From: Hyphomicrobiales bacterium
Lineage (GTDB): Bacteria; Pseudomonadota; Alphaproteobacteria; Rhizobiales; Aestuariivirgaceae
Length of the DNA stretch: 6,434 nucleotides
Direction of reading: 5' to 3'
Assembly: GCA_023266715.1 (NCBI GenBank)
Contig: JAHFPK010000166.1
Span: 1 to 6,434 of the forward strand
Part shown: one piece after another, positions 5,581 through 6,434 of the stretch
How positions within the stretch are numbered: position 1 is the stretch's first letter
Layout: the number at the start of each line of letters is the position of its first letter
Notes under the pieces: generated by a model
What the model saw: the letters and a program-made list of their open reading frames with translations, nothing else
Told to the model about the DNA's origin: nothing
Database searches by the model: none
Made by a program: the position numbers and the translations under genes

Positions 5581-6434
5581 AAAACGCGGGCGGCATCAAC
5601 TCAGTTTTGGCGTTACGGTCTTGAAGGGTTTCACGATGGGCGGTAAAGAGTCCTGCCGCAATGACAAGCGCCATGCCAATGTAGGAAAGGAAATCCGGAT
5701 ACTCGTTGAAGACCAGGATTCCGGCAATGATTGCAAACACAATCTCAGAGTATCGAAACGGAGCAGTGGCCGAAAGCTCGCCCAATCGCACGGTAGCCAA
5801 TATAAAGACATAACCGCACGTCACCAGAAGGCCAGCTCCAAAAAGCAGTTCCAAATGCCAGGTTTCAACCTCTTGAAATCCTTGCAGCAGGCCGAAACAA
5901 AAACCGCTCAACGATACAAAAATGGCGTTCGCGAGGGCTACGATGAGGAGCGGAATCTGGAGTGCAATGCGCTTGGTGAGGAGATCGCGCAGCGCCACGA
6001 CGAACACGATACCAATTGCAAGAGACTGATAGATGGTGAAGGTCTGGGGAGCGGGCTTCACAATCAATAAAACACCCACAAATCCTGCAGTGACCGCCAC
6101 CGAGCGTGCGACGCCTGCTTTTTCTCCAAGAAAAATGACTGCAACCACAACGACAACAAGGGGAACGCTTTGTGTGATAGCCGAGAGGTTTGCGATGGGC
6201 ATATGCGTGAGCGCTGAGACAAACATGAATGATCCCAGCACATCCAGCAGGGAGCGCAACAAGACTGTGCCCGTGAAAATCATCGGCACGCTTTTTAAGA
6301 TGCCCTGCTGGGCAGAGATGAGGAAGAGGAAAACCGTCGACAATAGGCCGACGAGGCAGATGACTTCACCAAGGGGCAGGGTCGTGCCGATCAGCTTTAT
6401 GCACGTATCACCTCCCACAAAACAGGCCGTCGTG
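5579..6434 (-). CDS. DMT-superfamily (EamA) transporter A (N-terminus cut by window edge)
   Basis: 284 residues are visible and the frame stays open to the window end. The in-frame GTG at 6418 is not the real start: the five codons before it read TTACF and line up with AMACF at residues 19-23 of paralogue B, so about 18 N-terminal residues are missing. Two EamA repeats are present, with the same landmarks as B: DTCIKLIGTTLPLGE, RSLLDVLGSFMF, THMPIANLSAITQSVPL, PQTFTIYQSLAIGIVFV, RDLLTKRI and ELSATAPFRYSEIVFAII. All visible helices are intact, with no frameshift or internal stop. The C-terminal tail (DRNAKTELMPPAF) differs from B. It is the first visible gene of the cluster, and its promoter lies outside the window. 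Possible duplicates with different substrates, or a heterodimeric pair; substrate unknown. Confidence 0.9.
   Translation of the reverse strand, partial: TTACFVGGDTCIKLIGTTLPLGEVICLVGLLSTVFLFLISAQQGILKSVPMIFTGTVLLRSLLDVLGSFMFVSALTHMPIANLSAITQSVPLVVVVVAVIFLGEKAGVARSVAVTAGFVGVLLIVKPAPQTFTIYQSLAIGIVFVVALRDLLTKRIALQIPLLIVALANAIFVSLSGFCFGLLQGFQEVETWHLELLFGAGLLVTCGYVFILATVRLGELSATAPFRYSEIVFAIIAGILVFNEYPDFLSYIGMALVIAAGLFTAHRETLQDRNAKTELMPPAF

Larger units (their letters stand above)
3046..6434 (-). other. Putative four-gene operon: transporter A, transporter B, type III PKS, ICMT-like methyltransferase
   Basis: Four genes run on the same strand with gaps of 15, 51 and 4 bases and no convincing internal terminator. 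The tight PKS-methyltransferase junction and the shared AAGGAA ribosome sites before transporter B and the PKS support one transcript. No hydroxylase or oxidoreductase, often found beside alkylresorcinol synthases, is seen at the downstream end, where the cluster abuts the convergent copper chaperone gene. Upstream members may lie beyond the window. The 51-base gap before the PKS leaves open a break in the transcription unit. Confidence 0.65.

Noticed and set aside
5109..6070. Plus-strand open frames (137 and 149 codons) opposite the two transporters
   Set aside because: Both occur at similar positions in duplicated transporter genes and encode polar, domain-free sequences. They reflect the codon pattern of membrane proteins on the other strand.
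6416..6418. GTG as the true start of transporter A
   Set aside because: The frame continues upstream to the window edge, and the codons there (TTACF) align with residues 19-23 of the paralogue, so the gene starts outside the window.

Overview
The window reads like an ordinary chromosomal segment from an alphaproteobacterium, possibly of the Hyphomicrobiales (Rhizobiales) type. The reasons are a moderately high G+C content by eye, a DUF1194 protein (a family found mainly in Alphaproteobacteria), a MocR regulator, and a type III polyketide synthase of the kind common in that class. The taxonomic call is inference from gene families. There are no rRNA or tRNA genes, transposases, CRISPR arrays or phage genes. 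Seven protein genes fill almost all of the sequence, and two of them run off the window edges.

Left part (1-1749): a truncated pyridoxamine-5'-phosphate-oxidase-like flavin-binding protein (minus strand) stands head to head with a MocR/PdxR-type regulator (plus strand), a GntR-type DNA-binding domain fused to a PLP-dependent aminotransferase-like domain. They share a 72-base intergenic region with a short direct repeat that could be the regulator's operator. A 105-base gap (1750-1854) separates the regulator from the next gene, which converges on it. The gap holds one small hairpin and no gene.

Middle (1855-3073): a secreted DUF1194 protein with a von Willebrand A-like metal-binding motif (minus) is divergent from a periplasmic PCu(A)C-type copper chaperone (plus). 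Only about 31 bases lie between the preferred starts. A perfect 8-base inverted repeat there flanks a consensus TTGACA -35 box, which suggests a shared and probably repressed control region.

Right part (3046-6434, all minus strand): a compact co-directional cluster. In transcription order it holds DMT/EamA transporter A (start off the window), DMT/EamA transporter B (15-base gap), a type III polyketide synthase (51-base gap) and an isoprenylcysteine carboxyl methyltransferase (ICMT)-like membrane methyltransferase (4-base gap). The PKS-methyltransferase pair matches the bpsA-bpsB arrangement of Bacillus subtilis, which makes alkylpyrones and their methyl ethers. The likely product is therefore a long-chain alkylpyrone- or alkylresorcinol-type lipid that is then O-methylated at the membrane. 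The two transporters are about 62% identical to each other and look like a tandem duplication. Their link to the polyketide (export, or supply of a precursor or cofactor) is a hypothesis. This four-gene cluster is the most interesting part of the window. The last gene of the cluster overlaps the copper chaperone gene tail to tail by 28 bases.
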